Below are positions 41,886 through 50,828 of a DNA stretch of 64,000 nucleotides, one piece after another. This stretch comes from JAJXXT01 sp963764465. Its GTDB lineage: Bacteria > Pseudomonadota > Alphaproteobacteria > Acetobacterales > Acetobacteraceae. Under the pieces are notes generated by a model, which searched no databases, was not told where the DNA came from, and was given only the letters and a program-made list of their open reading frames with translations. Where the stretch lies: the NCBI GenBank assembly GCA_963764465.1, contig CAVXSO010000002.1, forward strand, positions 1 to 64,000. Direction: 5' to 3'. Numbering within the stretch: the stretch's first letter is position 1; each line of letters starts with the position of its first letter. A program made the translations under genes and the position numbers.

Positions 41886-42967
41886 TATGTCGCGAAGAAC
41901 CGCGCCGCCGCGAAGGGTGCCAGCGCCGCCGGCAGCTCGCCACTCGAAACGCAGGCCGCCATCACCCGTCCGAGATGGGCCGAGAGCGTCACGGCGCTGT
42001 GGCTCACCGCGACATGGTAGCCCGGCAGCCCCGGCACTGGCCCGATCGCCGTGAGCCCGTCCGCCGGGATCGCCCGCACGCCGATCCGCGCTGACTCCGC
42101 CGCCGCCTCGCCGAGCGCCGGCAGCAGCTTGCGCGCCCGGTCCATCAGCAGGGCGGCCGCCGAGGCAATGCTCGCCGGGGTACTTGCTTCCTCCAACCCC
42201 TCGTCCGTGTCGTCCGCGTGCAGCATCAGCCGCCCCGCGCCATCCGGGCGCAGGTTCACCCCCGGCGTATGCAGCACGCGCGAGAGCCCCGTTGCCGCCG
42301 GCGGCGTGATCGCGAGCAGCCCGAGCGTCGGCTTCAGCGGCAGGTGCAGGGCCGTGTCCCTCACCACGGTGTTGGCCCGCCTGCCGGCGCAGTTCACCAC
42401 GGCATCGGCGAGGATCGTGCTGCCGTCCGCGAGCCGCACGCCCGCGACGCGCCCTTCCTCGACCAGGATGTCCTCCACCCGTCCGCGCCGGAACTCGACA
42501 CCCAGCGTCTCGGCGCGCAGCAGCATCGCGCCGGTATAGACGACCGCGTCGAGCCAACCCTCGTCGGGGAAGTACGCGAACGGCCCGCTGCCCAGCGCCG
42601 CCGCCGCGAGGCCGGGCTCGCGCGCCACCACCGCCTCGCGCGAGATCGCCTCCACCGCATAGCCCCAGCGCTGCAGCCGGCTCACATCCGCCTCGTCCAC
42701 TGGCCAGGACATGGCGCCGCCGCCATGCCACCAGGGGGTCGCCCCAAGCTCCGCGCGCAGCGACGCATGCGCGGCCATCCCCGCGACGTTGAGGTCGTGA
42801 TAGGCCCGTGGCGGCTTATGCCGTGCGTTAAGCCAGGCGAAGCTCGTCCCGGTCGTTCCGGCACCCGGCCGGTCTTCCTCGACGAGGAACGTTCGCGTCG
42901 CGTGCTCCGCCAACCGGAACGCGACGGATGTGCCCACCACCCCGGCACCGATGATGACAACGCGCAT
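41885..42967 (-). CDS. FAD-dependent oxidoreductase (DAO family)
   Basis: A 360-residue amine or D-amino acid oxidase-type flavoprotein. GXGXXG motif VVIIGAGVVGTSVAFRLAEH, then FAWLNARHKPP near residue 45 and the C-terminal RAIPADGLTAIGPVPGLPGYHVAVSHS, typical of glycine/D-amino-acid dehydrogenases. It releases ammonia and a keto acid, passing electrons to quinone or O2. ATG 42967; a divergent phnD-like gene begins 156 bp away. Confidence 0.85.
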   Translation of the reverse strand: MRVVIIGAGVVGTSVAFRLAEHATRTFLVEEDRPGAGTTGTSFAWLNARHKPPRAYHDLNVAGMAAHASLRAELGATPWWHGGGAMSWPVDEADVSRLQRWGYAVEAISREAVVAREPGLAAAALGSGPFAYFPDEGWLDAVVYTGAMLLRAETLGVEFRRGRVEDILVEEGRVAGVRLADGSTILADAVVNCAGRRANTVVRDTALHLPLKPTLGLLAITPPAATGLSRVLHTPGVNLRPDGAGRLMLHADDTDEGLEEASTPASIASAAALLMDRARKLLPALGEAAAESARIGVRAIPADGLTAIGPVPGLPGYHVAVSHSAVTLSAHLGRVMAACVSSGELPAALAPFAAARFFAT

Positions 42968-42979
42968 GACGGACCGATG

Positions 42980-43011
42980 ACCTCACGAATTGTCCAGATA
43001 AATCCTGAGGT
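42980..43011. promoter_or_regulatory. Inverted repeat ACCTCA-N20-TGAGGT upstream of the phnD-like gene
   Basis: A 6-bp inverted repeat with a 20-bp spacer, in the divergent gap between the FAD oxidoreductase and the phnD-like gene. A weak promoter TTGTCC (42990-42995) to TAATGC (43011-43016) overlaps it with only 15-bp spacing. No Pho-box is apparent. Confidence 0.3.
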
Positions 43012-43123
43012 AATGCGCCGAATCGGGTCAAGCACGACATCATCAAAGCTTCATCGTTCCGTCACCGGCTCGTTGCGGACCCGCGCTACCCGGGCAGTCC
43101 TCGCACAACGATGGAGAGTGACG

Positions 43124-44026
43124 ATGAATCGGTTCCTAATAGCCGCCGCGCTGGCCGCGGGCGTGGCAACGGCCGCCGCGAGCGCGCCGGCCTTTGCCCA
43201 GAACACCACCTGCCCCAACGGCGGCGTCGTCCGCATGGGCGTGGAGCCCTATGACGCGACGGCGAAGCTCGTGCCGATCTATGGCCATATCGCGGACCTC
43301 ATCGGCAAGCAGCTTGGATGCAAGGTCGAGGTCTTCATCGCCATCAGCTACAACGCCGAGATCGAGGCGATGCGCAACGGCAAGCTGGAGATGGGCGAGT
43401 TCGGCCCGCTCGGCTACGTCCTCGCGCACGAGGTCGCGAAGGCGGAGGCGGTCGCTACCTTCGCCAATGCCAAGGGCGAGCCCGATTCCTATACCGCCGG
43501 CATCGTCACCTGGCCCGGCTCGGGCATCAAGACGATCCAGGATGTGCGCGGCAAGAGCTTCGCCTTCGCCGATCCCGCCTCCACCTCGGGCCACCTGATG
43601 CCCGCCTACTGGCTCGCCAAGAACGGCATCAACCCGGACAAGGACATCAAGGGCTTCTACGCCGGCAACCATGCCGCGAGCTACGAGGCGATCAAGAACC
43701 ACAAGGCCATGGCCGGCGAGCTCAACTCGGAGCAGATCGCCTCGGCCACTCTCTCCGGCAACTACAAGGCCTCGGACTTCGTCGAGTTGTGGCGCTCGGG
43801 CCCGATCCCGATCGACCCGATCTGCGTGCGCGGCGACCTCGACCCCGCATTCAGGACGAAGCTCGTTTCGGTGCTGCAAAATCTCGACCTGTCGTCGCTG
43901 CCCGCCAACGACAAGAAGATCATCGGCTTCAACGGCGTCCGCCTGGTGAGGCAGACGGATGCCGCCTTCGACCCGATCCGCGACCTGGTGAAGGTGCTGC
44001 ACATCGACCTCAAAAAGCTGAGCTGA
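43124..44026 (+). CDS. Phosphonate-type ABC substrate-binding protein
   Basis: A 300-residue periplasmic binding protein with signal peptide (MNRFLIAAALAAGVATAAAS, cleaved near AFA-QN). The sequence MGVEPYDATAKLVPIYGHIA, FADPASTSGHLMPAYWL and NHAASYEAIKNHKAMAGE match PhnD and related phosphate/phosphite/phosphonate binders. GGAGAG precedes the ATG. It starts a three-gene importer with ATPase and permease. No C-P lyase genes follow, so the ligand may be phosphite, phosphonate or an unrelated compound. Confidence 0.88.
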   Translation: MNRFLIAAALAAGVATAAASAPAFAQNTTCPNGGVVRMGVEPYDATAKLVPIYGHIADLIGKQLGCKVEVFIAISYNAEIEAMRNGKLEMGEFGPLGYVLAHEVAKAEAVATFANAKGEPDSYTAGIVTWPGSGIKTIQDVRGKSFAFADPASTSGHLMPAYWLAKNGINPDKDIKGFYAGNHAASYEAIKNHKAMAGELNSEQIASATLSGNYKASDFVELWRSGPIPIDPICVRGDLDPAFRTKLVSVLQNLDLSSLPANDKKIIGFNGVRLVRQTDAAFDPIRDLVKVLHIDLKKLS

Positions 44027-44028
44027 CG

Positions 44029-44823
44029 ATGTTCATCGCGGGAATGCCGCCGGCCAGGACCGCCCTGATCGAGGCCGGCGGCCTCGCGATGTGCTACCCG
44101 ACGGGGAGGCTGGCGTTGCAGGATGCCAGCCTCCGGGTGATGCCCGGGGAACTCGTCGTCGTGCTCGGCCATAACGGCTGCGGCAAATCGACGATGCTGA
44201 AATGCATCGCCGGCCTGCAGAGCCCCACGCAAGGCAGCGTCGCTGTCGCCGGCCGCGACATCACCGCGCTTTCCGGCCGCGCGCTCGCGCAGGCACGCAT
44301 GGCGCTGGCCCTCGTGTTCCAGCAGGCCCGTCTGGTGCAGCGCCGTTCGGTCCTCGCCAACGTGCTCTGTGGCACGCTCGGCCGGCATCGCGACCTCAAG
44401 ACCGCGCTTGGCGGGCTTCCCCGGGTCGAAACCCCGTTTGCCATGCAGTGCCTCGAGCAGGTGGGCCTCGCGGCCTTTGCGCACCAGCGCGCCGGCACGC
44501 TCTCCGGCGGGCAGGCGCAGCGTGCCGCCATCGCCCGCGCCCTCGCGCAGCGTCCTGCCGCGCTGCTGGCCGACGAACCCGTGGCCAGCCTGGACCCTGA
44601 GGCGTCGGAGGAGGTGATGCGTCTGCTGCGCCACATCTCGGCACGGGACGGGCTCGGCATCATCTGCGTCCTGCACCAGCCGGACCTTGCCCGCCGATAC
44701 GCCGATCGCCTGGTCGGCATGCGGGCCGGCCGCATTCTGTTCGACGCGCCGCCGGCATGTCTCGCCGTCAACGACATCGGCGCGCTGTACGAGGGTACCG
44801 CCGGCCAGGGGAAGGCGGCATGA
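44029..44823 (+). CDS. Phosphonate-type ABC transporter ATPase
   Basis: A 264-residue nucleotide-binding subunit: Walker A GHNGCGKST, Q-loop VFQQARLV, signature LSGGQAQRAAIARAL, Walker B ALLADEP and H-loop region VLHQPD. It energises the importer of the preceding binding protein and following permease. ATG 44029 lies 2 bp after the previous stop; its own stop overlaps the permease ATG (ATGA). Confidence 0.92.
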   Translation: MFIAGMPPARTALIEAGGLAMCYPTGRLALQDASLRVMPGELVVVLGHNGCGKSTMLKCIAGLQSPTQGSVAVAGRDITALSGRALAQARMALALVFQQARLVQRRSVLANVLCGTLGRHRDLKTALGGLPRVETPFAMQCLEQVGLAAFAHQRAGTLSGGQAQRAAIARALAQRPAALLADEPVASLDPEASEEVMRLLRHISARDGLGIICVLHQPDLARRYADRLVGMRAGRILFDAPPACLAVNDIGALYEGTAGQGKAA

Positions 44824-45644
44824 GCGCCACCGCGGACTCCGCCGTCGCGCCACGGGCGCACCACCATGCGCGGCCCGAGGCGCGCTGGAGCGGCAACGCG
44901 CTCAGCTTCCTTGGCGTCTTCGTCTTCCTCGTCGTGCTCGGCCAGGCCGCCCTGGTGGTCAAGGCGCGGCCCCAGGACCTCATCACCGGGGCGCACGGCA
45001 TGGCGGACATCATTTCCCGCGCCATGCCGCCAGACATCGGCCGCCTGCCAGACCTGCTCTGGCCGGCGCTCGAGACCGTGGACATCGCCTTCTTCGGCAC
45101 CACTTCGGCCGTGATACTCGCCCTTCCGCTTGCCATCCTCGCGGCGCGGAACACCAGCCCCGCCCGCCCACTCTATGTCGTGGCCCGCGCCACCATCGCG
45201 CTCTGCCGCGCGGTGCCGGACCTCGTCTGGGCGCTGGTCTTCGTCACCGCCGTGGGCCTCGGCCCATTTCCCGGCGCGCTCGCCATTTCCGTCCATTCCA
45301 TAGGCATGCTCGGCCGCCTCTTCGCCGAGGTGATCGAGGACATGGACATGGCTCCGGTGGAGGCGCTCACCACCACCGGGGCGTCGCGCCTCGCCGTGTT
45401 CAGCCACGCTGTCGTGCCCACCGTGCTGCCGTCGCTGCTCGGCATCGCGCTCTACCGCCTGGACGAGAACATCCGCGGCTCCCTCGTGCTCGGCTTCGTC
45501 GGCGCCGGCGGCCTCGGCTTCGAGCTGCTGACGGCCATGAACCTGTTCCAGTACCGGACCGTCTCGATGACGCTGGTCGTCACCTTCATCCTGGTCATCG
45601 CCGCCGAGCGTCTTTCCGCCGCGCTGCGCCAGCGCGTCGCCTGA
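44820..45644 (+). CDS. Phosphonate-type ABC transporter permease
   Basis: A 274-residue membrane protein with about six helices. The EAA-like loop (EVIEDMDMAPVEALTTTGASRLAVFSHAV) and VGAGGLGFELL are typical of PhnE-type permeases. Translationally coupled to the ATPase gene by 4 bp. A 91-bp gap then separates it from an aldo/keto reductase gene, which has its own GGAGG. Confidence 0.9.
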   Translation: MSATADSAVAPRAHHHARPEARWSGNALSFLGVFVFLVVLGQAALVVKARPQDLITGAHGMADIISRAMPPDIGRLPDLLWPALETVDIAFFGTTSAVILALPLAILAARNTSPARPLYVVARATIALCRAVPDLVWALVFVTAVGLGPFPGALAISVHSIGMLGRLFAEVIEDMDMAPVEALTTTGASRLAVFSHAVVPTVLPSLLGIALYRLDENIRGSLVLGFVGAGGLGFELLTAMNLFQYRTVSMTLVVTFILVIAAERLSAALRQRVA

Positions 45645-45735
45645 CGCCGGTGCCGCGGCAACTCCGCTTCCTCGCCCCGGTGCTGGACGCGGCGGTGGAT
45701 TTCGCGCCACGCTGCCAACCCGCAACGGAGGCACC

Positions 45736-46680
45736 ATGCTCACCCGTCCCTTCGGCCGCTCCGGCCTGAACCTTTCCGTCCTCGGCATGGGCTGCGGCGC
45801 CGTGGGCGGGCTCATGGTCCGCGGCAGCGCCGCCGACCGCGAGCGCGCCATCGCCCTCTGCCGCGATGCCGGCGTCAACTACTTCGACACCGCGGTGGCA
45901 TACGGCGACGGCCTCTCCGAGACGCATCTCGGAGCCGCCCTCGCCTCGCTCGGCATGCACGATGCCATCGTCGGCACCAAGGTCCGGCTCAAATCGGCGC
46001 AGTTCGGCGCCATTGCCGAGGCCGTCATCGCTTCGCTGGAGGCGAGCCTCAAGCGCCTCGGCCGCGACCACGTCGCCGTCTTCCACCTGCACAACGCGAT
46101 CACGGAGAACGGCGGCGGCGAGGCCCTTTCGGTGGCGCGGGTGCTCGGCGAGGTGCTTCCGGCCTTCACCCGGCTGCGAGAGGCGGGCAAGACGCGCCTC
46201 ATCGGCATCACCGCCGTCGGCGAAACCGATGCGCTGCATCGCGTCATCGCCACCGGCGCGGTGCAGAGCGCGCAGATCGTCATCAACCTCATCAACCCCA
46301 CGGCCGTCCGCAAGCCGCCGCCTGGCTTCAGCGGCCAGGACTACCGGGAATTGGCGCTCGCGGCGCAGAGGCATGGGTGCGGCGGCATAGGCATTCGCAT
46401 CCTCGCCGGCGGCGCGCTCTCGGGCAGCATGGAGCGGCACGCAACCGCAAGTCCCGCGCCCGCGCCGATCGGCTCCGGCGCGGCGTACGCGGAGGATGTC
46501 GCCGCCGCGGCGCGTTTCCTGCCGCTCGTCGAGCAGGGCAGGGCGGGCAGCCTGGTGGAGGCGGCGATCCGCTTCGCCATCGGCCACGACGCGATTGCCC
46601 CAGCCCTGGTCGGCGTCGCGTCGCTCGCGCAGGTCCGGACGGCGCTCGACGCGGCCGCCAAGGGCCCCCTCGTCCTTTAG
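45736..46680 (+). CDS. Aldo/keto reductase
   Basis: A 314-residue AKR: Asp51 and Tyr56 in NYFDTAVAYGDG, Lys82 in GTKVRLK, and His119 in VFHLHN. GGAGG 5 bp before the ATG. This subgroup resembles the L-fucose/D-threo-aldose dehydrogenase-like AKRs. It follows the phosphonate-type importer and might act on the imported compound. It converges with the GST gene with a 4-bp overlap. Confidence 0.86.
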   Translation: MLTRPFGRSGLNLSVLGMGCGAVGGLMVRGSAADRERAIALCRDAGVNYFDTAVAYGDGLSETHLGAALASLGMHDAIVGTKVRLKSAQFGAIAEAVIASLEASLKRLGRDHVAVFHLHNAITENGGGEALSVARVLGEVLPAFTRLREAGKTRLIGITAVGETDALHRVIATGAVQSAQIVINLINPTAVRKPPPGFSGQDYRELALAAQRHGCGGIGIRILAGGALSGSMERHATASPAPAPIGSGAAYAEDVAAAARFLPLVEQGRAGSLVEAAIRFAIGHDAIAPALVGVASLAQVRTALDAAAKGPLVL

Positions 46681-47334
46681 AGCGGTGCCTCCATCGCGGC
46701 GACGCGCCAGGATTCCGGCTCCGCCGCCGCGGCGCGATACCACTCCTCCATCAGCGGATGCGCGCGCACCGCGTCGCAATAGGCGCGGCTCACGGCGGAC
46801 AGCTCGGGCCGGTAGGTCAGGAACCGGCACACCACTGGCGCGTACATCGCGTCCGCGACGGTGAAATCGGCGCCGAACAGGTACGGGCCGCCGGCCCCAA
46901 AGCGGCTGCGGCAATCCGCCCAGATCGCCTCGATCCGCGCGATGTCCGCCAGCACCTCCGGCGTGCGCCCGGCGACCGCGGCCTTGCGGAAGAGGCTCAT
47001 CGGCATCGCCTCGCGCAGGGCGCGGAACCCCGCGTGCATCTCGCTGGAAACACTGCGCGCGAGCGCCCGGGCCGACCGGTCCGCCGGCCACAACCCGCGC
47101 ATCAGCTCCGCACAGTACTCGCCGATCGCGAGCGACTCCCAGATCAGGTTGCCGTCATGGTCCAGCACCGGCACCGTGCCGCCCGGCGAGATCATGTGAA
47201 TGCTTGCCGTGTAGCCGCCGGCCAGCGGCATCGCGACTTCGTCCACGTCGAGTTCCGGCGAGCCGCACCGGCAGCCAGCCCCTGAGCGACCAGGACGAAT
47301 AGCGCCGCGTCCCGAAGATGATGCGTCCGCGCAT
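46677..47334 (-). pseudogene. Glutathione S-transferase gene with a 1-base insertion
   Basis: The start at 47334 (ribosome site GGGAGGG) gives MRGRIIFGTRRYSSWSLRGW, a GST N-terminus with the SxxSW pattern. After RLA the frame is lost; removing one C in GCTCGCCGGAACTC (47255-47261) continues as ELDVDEVAMPLAGG into the thioredoxin-like SPGGTVPVLDHDG and C-terminal helices, 218 residues in all. As it stands only the part from 47246 is readable. Mutation and sequence error cannot be told apart. Confidence 0.82.
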
Positions 47335-47443
47335 GGAACCCTCCCTTGTTCCCCTGTGGAATCGCACGATGGCAGCCCCGCGCCAACCCTCCTTGCCGTC
47401 CGTGCCGCGCCGCGCGACGCTGGCCACGACCAGGGAGACCCCG

Positions 47444-48769
47444 ATGAACGAGCTCGCCCCCCGCCCGAACAATCTCGACGCGTTCTGGATGCCCTTCACC
47501 AACAACCGCGCCTACAGGTCGGGCCCGCGCATGCTCGCGCGCGCTGAGGGCATGTTCTACTACAGCAACGACAACCGCGAGATCCTGGACGGCACCGCGG
47601 GGCTCTGGTGTGTCAACGCCGGCCACGGCCGCCGCGAGATCACGGAGGCGATCCAGCGCCAGGCGGCGACGTTGGATTTCGCCCCCACCTTCCAGATGGG
47701 CCATCCCATTGCCTTCGCCGCCGCTTCCAAGGTGGCGGAGCGCACGCCGCCGGGCATGGACCGCATCTTCTTCACCAACTCCGGCTCCGAAAGTGCGGAC
47801 ACCGCGCTCAAGATCGCGCTTGCCTACCACCGCGCCCGCGGCGAGGCGCAGCGCGTGCGCCTCATCGGGCGGGAGCGCGGCTACCACGGCGTCGGCTTCG
47901 GCGGCATGTCGGTGGGCGGCATCGGCGCCAACCGCAAGCAGTTCGGCGCGCTGCTGCCGTATGTGGATCACCTGCCGTCCACCCACGCGCCGGAGCACCA
48001 GGCGTTCAGCCGTGGCCAGCCCGAATACGGCGCCCATTTCGCCGACGCGCTGGAGGCGATGGTGGCGCTGCACGGCGATACCATCGCTGCGGTGATGGTC
48101 GAGCCGCTGGCAGGCTCCACCGGCGTGCTCGTCCCGCCCAAGGGCTACCTCGAGCGGCTGCGCGCGATCTGCGACAAGCACAATATCCTGCTCATCTTCG
48201 ATGAGGTCATCACCGGCTTCGGGCGGCTCGGCACCAATTTCGGCGCCGAGCGGCTTGGCGTCATGCCGGATATCATGACGATGGCGAAAGGATTGACCAA
48301 CGCCGCCGTACCGATGGGCGCGGTTGCCGTGCAGGACCGCATCTTCCGTGCCATTGTGGATGGCGCGCCCGCCGGCATCGAGCTGTTCCACGGCTACACC
48401 TATTCCGGCCACCCCCTCGCCGCCGCGGCCGCGATCGCCGCCTGCGACCTGCACACTGCGGAGGATCTGCCAGGCCGCGCACGGGCGATCGAGCCCGCCT
48501 TCGAGGATGCGGCGCACGCGCTGAAGGGCCTGCCCAACATCATCGACATCCGCACCATGGGCCTCGTCGCCGGCATCGAGTTGGCACCCCGCGCTGGCAA
48601 GCCCACGGACCGTGGCATGCGCGTCTTCCATCGCTGCTTCGATGCCGGCGTGCTGGTCCGCGTCACCGGCGACATCGTGGCACTCTCGCCGCCGCTGATC
48701 GTGGAGAAGCCGCATATCGAGCGCCTGTTCGGCACGCTTGCCGACGCGATCCGCGCGGAAGCCGCCTAG
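47444..48769 (+). CDS. Class III (omega) aminotransferase, pyruvate-type
   Basis: A 441-residue PLP-dependent transaminase that moves an amino group from an omega-amino acid or amine to pyruvate. Motifs: NSGSESADTALKIAL, RERGYHGVGFGGMSVGG, IFDEVITGFGRLG and the PLP lysine in TMAKGLTNAAVPMGAV. GGGAGA before ATG 47444. The next gene (FAD oxidoreductase) overlaps the stop by one base, giving an amine-catabolism pair. Confidence 0.93.
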   Translation: MNELAPRPNNLDAFWMPFTNNRAYRSGPRMLARAEGMFYYSNDNREILDGTAGLWCVNAGHGRREITEAIQRQAATLDFAPTFQMGHPIAFAAASKVAERTPPGMDRIFFTNSGSESADTALKIALAYHRARGEAQRVRLIGRERGYHGVGFGGMSVGGIGANRKQFGALLPYVDHLPSTHAPEHQAFSRGQPEYGAHFADALEAMVALHGDTIAAVMVEPLAGSTGVLVPPKGYLERLRAICDKHNILLIFDEVITGFGRLGTNFGAERLGVMPDIMTMAKGLTNAAVPMGAVAVQDRIFRAIVDGAPAGIELFHGYTYSGHPLAAAAAIAACDLHTAEDLPGRARAIEPAFEDAAHALKGLPNIIDIRTMGLVAGIELAPRAGKPTDRGMRVFHRCFDAGVLVRVTGDIVALSPPLIVEKPHIERLFGTLADAIRAEAA

Positions 48770-50109
48770 TGCCCGGCCCCACGCCGGATCCGGTCGCTTC
48801 CGACGAGAAGCTGCCGGCGGAGGCGGATGTCGTCGTCATCGGCGGCGGCATTGCCGGCGTCTGCACGGCGCTCACGCTCGCCGAGCGCGGCGTCGCCGTC
48901 GCGCTGTGCGAGAAGGGGGAGGTCGGTGCCGAGCAGTCGAGCCGCAACTGGGGCTGGGTGCGCAAGATGGGCCGCGACCCGCGCGAACTGCCGCTGGCGA
49001 TCGAGGCGCTGCGGCAGTGGAACGGCATGGATGCGCGCGTCGGCGCCCGAACCGGGTTTCGCGTCGGCGGTATCGCCTATCTCTGCGACGACGAGGCGGC
49101 AGTGGCGCAGCGCGAGGTGTGGCTCGAGCATGCGCGCCCCTTCCAACTGGACACGCGCATCATCTCCTCCGCCGAGGTCGCGAAGCTGATGCCCGGCACC
49201 GGGCGCAAATACGCGGGCGCCCTCTACACCGCGAGCGACGGCCAGGCGGAGCCGCAACAGGCTGCCCCCGCCATCGCGAACGCGGCGCGCAGGGCAGGCG
49301 CCTCGGTCTTCACCAACTGTGCCGTGCGCGGCATCGAGACCAACGGCGGGCGCGTGGCCGCGGCGGTGACAGAGCGCGGGCGGATTCGTTGCCAGGCCGT
49401 GGTGCTGGCCGGCGGCGCGTGGTCGCGCCTGTTCGCAGGGTCGCTGGGCATAGAACTCCCGCAACTCAAGATGCTCTCCTCCGTGATGCGCACGGCGCCG
49501 CTGCCGGCGGGCGAGGCGGCGCCGGAGACCGCGGCGCTCGGCCACGGCTTCGCGCTCCGCCGCCGCGACGACGGCGGCTTCACGCTCACCCACGGGCGCT
49601 TCGGCTTTCATGACCTCGTGCCGGATTCGTTCCGCCTGTTTTTCGATTTCCAGGCCGCATGGAAGCTGGAGCGCAAGGACGTGCACCTGCGCTTCGGCAA
49701 GCGCTTCTTCGAGGAGGCGCGGCTGCCAGGCAAATGGGCGCTCGACCAGCCCTCGCCCTTCGAGCACAACCGCATCCTCGATCCCGAGCCCTATCACCCC
49801 ATCCTCGACGCAGCGAGCCGCAACCTCCAGCAGGAGTTGCCGGCGATCGGCCGCCTGCCCGTGGTGCAGCGCTGGGCGGGCCTCATCGACGTCACGCCGG
49901 ACGCGGTGCCGGTGATTTCCCACGTGGACGCGCTGCCCGGCCTGGTGATCGCGACAGGGTTCTCCGGGCACGGCTTCGGCATCGGGCCAGGCGCCGGGCG
50001 CCTCGCCGCGGATCTCGCGACCGGCAACACGCCGGTGGTGGATCCCTTGCCCTTCCGGCTCGCGCGCTTCGCCGAGCGGCCCAGGCCGAAGCCGCATGGA
50101 GCGGTCTAG
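48769..50109 (+). CDS. FAD-dependent amine oxidoreductase (PuuB-like)
   Basis: A 446-residue DAO-family protein. VVVIGGGIAGVCTALTLAERG near residue 22 binds FAD; SSRNWGWVRKMGRDPREL is typical of gamma-glutamylputrescine oxidase and related enzymes. It probably oxidises a primary or secondary amine. GTG start overlapping the aminotransferase stop by one base. Followed at once by hairpin repeat copy D. Confidence 0.88.
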   Translation: MPGPTPDPVASDEKLPAEADVVVIGGGIAGVCTALTLAERGVAVALCEKGEVGAEQSSRNWGWVRKMGRDPRELPLAIEALRQWNGMDARVGARTGFRVGGIAYLCDDEAAVAQREVWLEHARPFQLDTRIISSAEVAKLMPGTGRKYAGALYTASDGQAEPQQAAPAIANAARRAGASVFTNCAVRGIETNGGRVAAAVTERGRIRCQAVVLAGGAWSRLFAGSLGIELPQLKMLSSVMRTAPLPAGEAAPETAALGHGFALRRRDDGGFTLTHGRFGFHDLVPDSFRLFFDFQAAWKLERKDVHLRFGKRFFEEARLPGKWALDQPSPFEHNRILDPEPYHPILDAASRNLQQELPAIGRLPVVQRWAGLIDVTPDAVPVISHVDALPGLVIATGFSGHGFGIGPGAGRLAADLATGNTPVVDPLPFRLARFAERPRPKPHGAV

Positions 50110-50116
50110 GAAGAAG

Positions 50117-50146
50117 CGTTCTTTCTCGTGCGAAGAAATCGAGGAC
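50117..50146 (+). repeat. Dispersed hairpin repeat, copy D (partial)
   Basis: CGTTCTTTCT..TGCGAAGAAATC then GAGGAC follows the PuuB-like stop by 7 bp. It aligns with the left half of copies A-C (GTTCTTTCTTGC.GGGAAAATACC.AGGGAC) but lacks the ACTTTTG core, so it is a divergent or truncated copy. Confidence 0.45.
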
Positions 50147-50192
50147 CGTCTATCCCTCGCGCCGGGCGCGCGACGACCATCGGGAGTCCCTG

Positions 50193-50828
50193 ATGCCCAT
50201 CACCGTCTATGGCTTCGGCATGAGCGGCAATTGCTGGAAGGTCGCGACCATCCTGCGCCTCACCGGACACAGCTTCACCTGGATCGAAACCGACTCCAAC
50301 GCTGGCGGCACCCAAACGCCGGAGTTCCTCGCCATGAATCCCAACGCCAAGGTGCCGACAGTGGTGCTGGAGAACGGCGAAGTCGTCACTGAAAGCGGCG
50401 CCATCCTGCTGCATTTCGCCGAGGGCACGTCCTGGCTGCCCGCGCCAGGCCTGGCGCGGACGCGCGTCCTGGAGTGGCTGTTCTTCGAACAGTACAGCCA
50501 CGAGCCCTATATCGCCGTCGCCCGTAACATCGTGACGTATCTGAAACAGGCATCAAGCCAGGCCGAGCGCCTGCGCGTGTGCATGGAGCGCGGCGCGCAC
50601 GCGCTCGACGTGATGGAGCGCCGCCTCGCCGCGCACGATTTCCTGACGGATGCTGGCCCCACCGTCGCCGACGTCGCCCTCGTCGCCTACACCCAGGCCG
50701 CGGACGAGGGCGGCTTCGATCTCGCGAAATGGCCCGGCGTCCGGGCCTGGGTCGCGCGCGTGCTCGCGCTGCCCGGCTTCAAGCCTCTGCCAAGAGCCAC
50801 CTCAGAAGGTACCAGCGATGACCCTTGA
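50193..50828 (+). CDS. Glutathione S-transferase family protein
   Basis: A 211-residue GST: thioredoxin-like N-terminal domain (MPITVYGFGMSGNCWKVATI, NPNAKVPTVVLENG, TESGAILLHFAE) and helical C-terminal domain. It conjugates glutathione to an electrophile, or acts as an isomerase. The FGMSGNC stretch has Ser and Cys at the usual catalytic Ser position. It is probably co-transcribed with the small membrane protein, whose ATG overlaps its stop by 11 bp. Confidence 0.88.
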   Translation: MPITVYGFGMSGNCWKVATILRLTGHSFTWIETDSNAGGTQTPEFLAMNPNAKVPTVVLENGEVVTESGAILLHFAEGTSWLPAPGLARTRVLEWLFFEQYSHEPYIAVARNIVTYLKQASSQAERLRVCMERGAHALDVMERRLAAHDFLTDAGPTVADVALVAYTQAADEGGFDLAKWPGVRAWVARVLALPGFKPLPRATSEGTSDDP

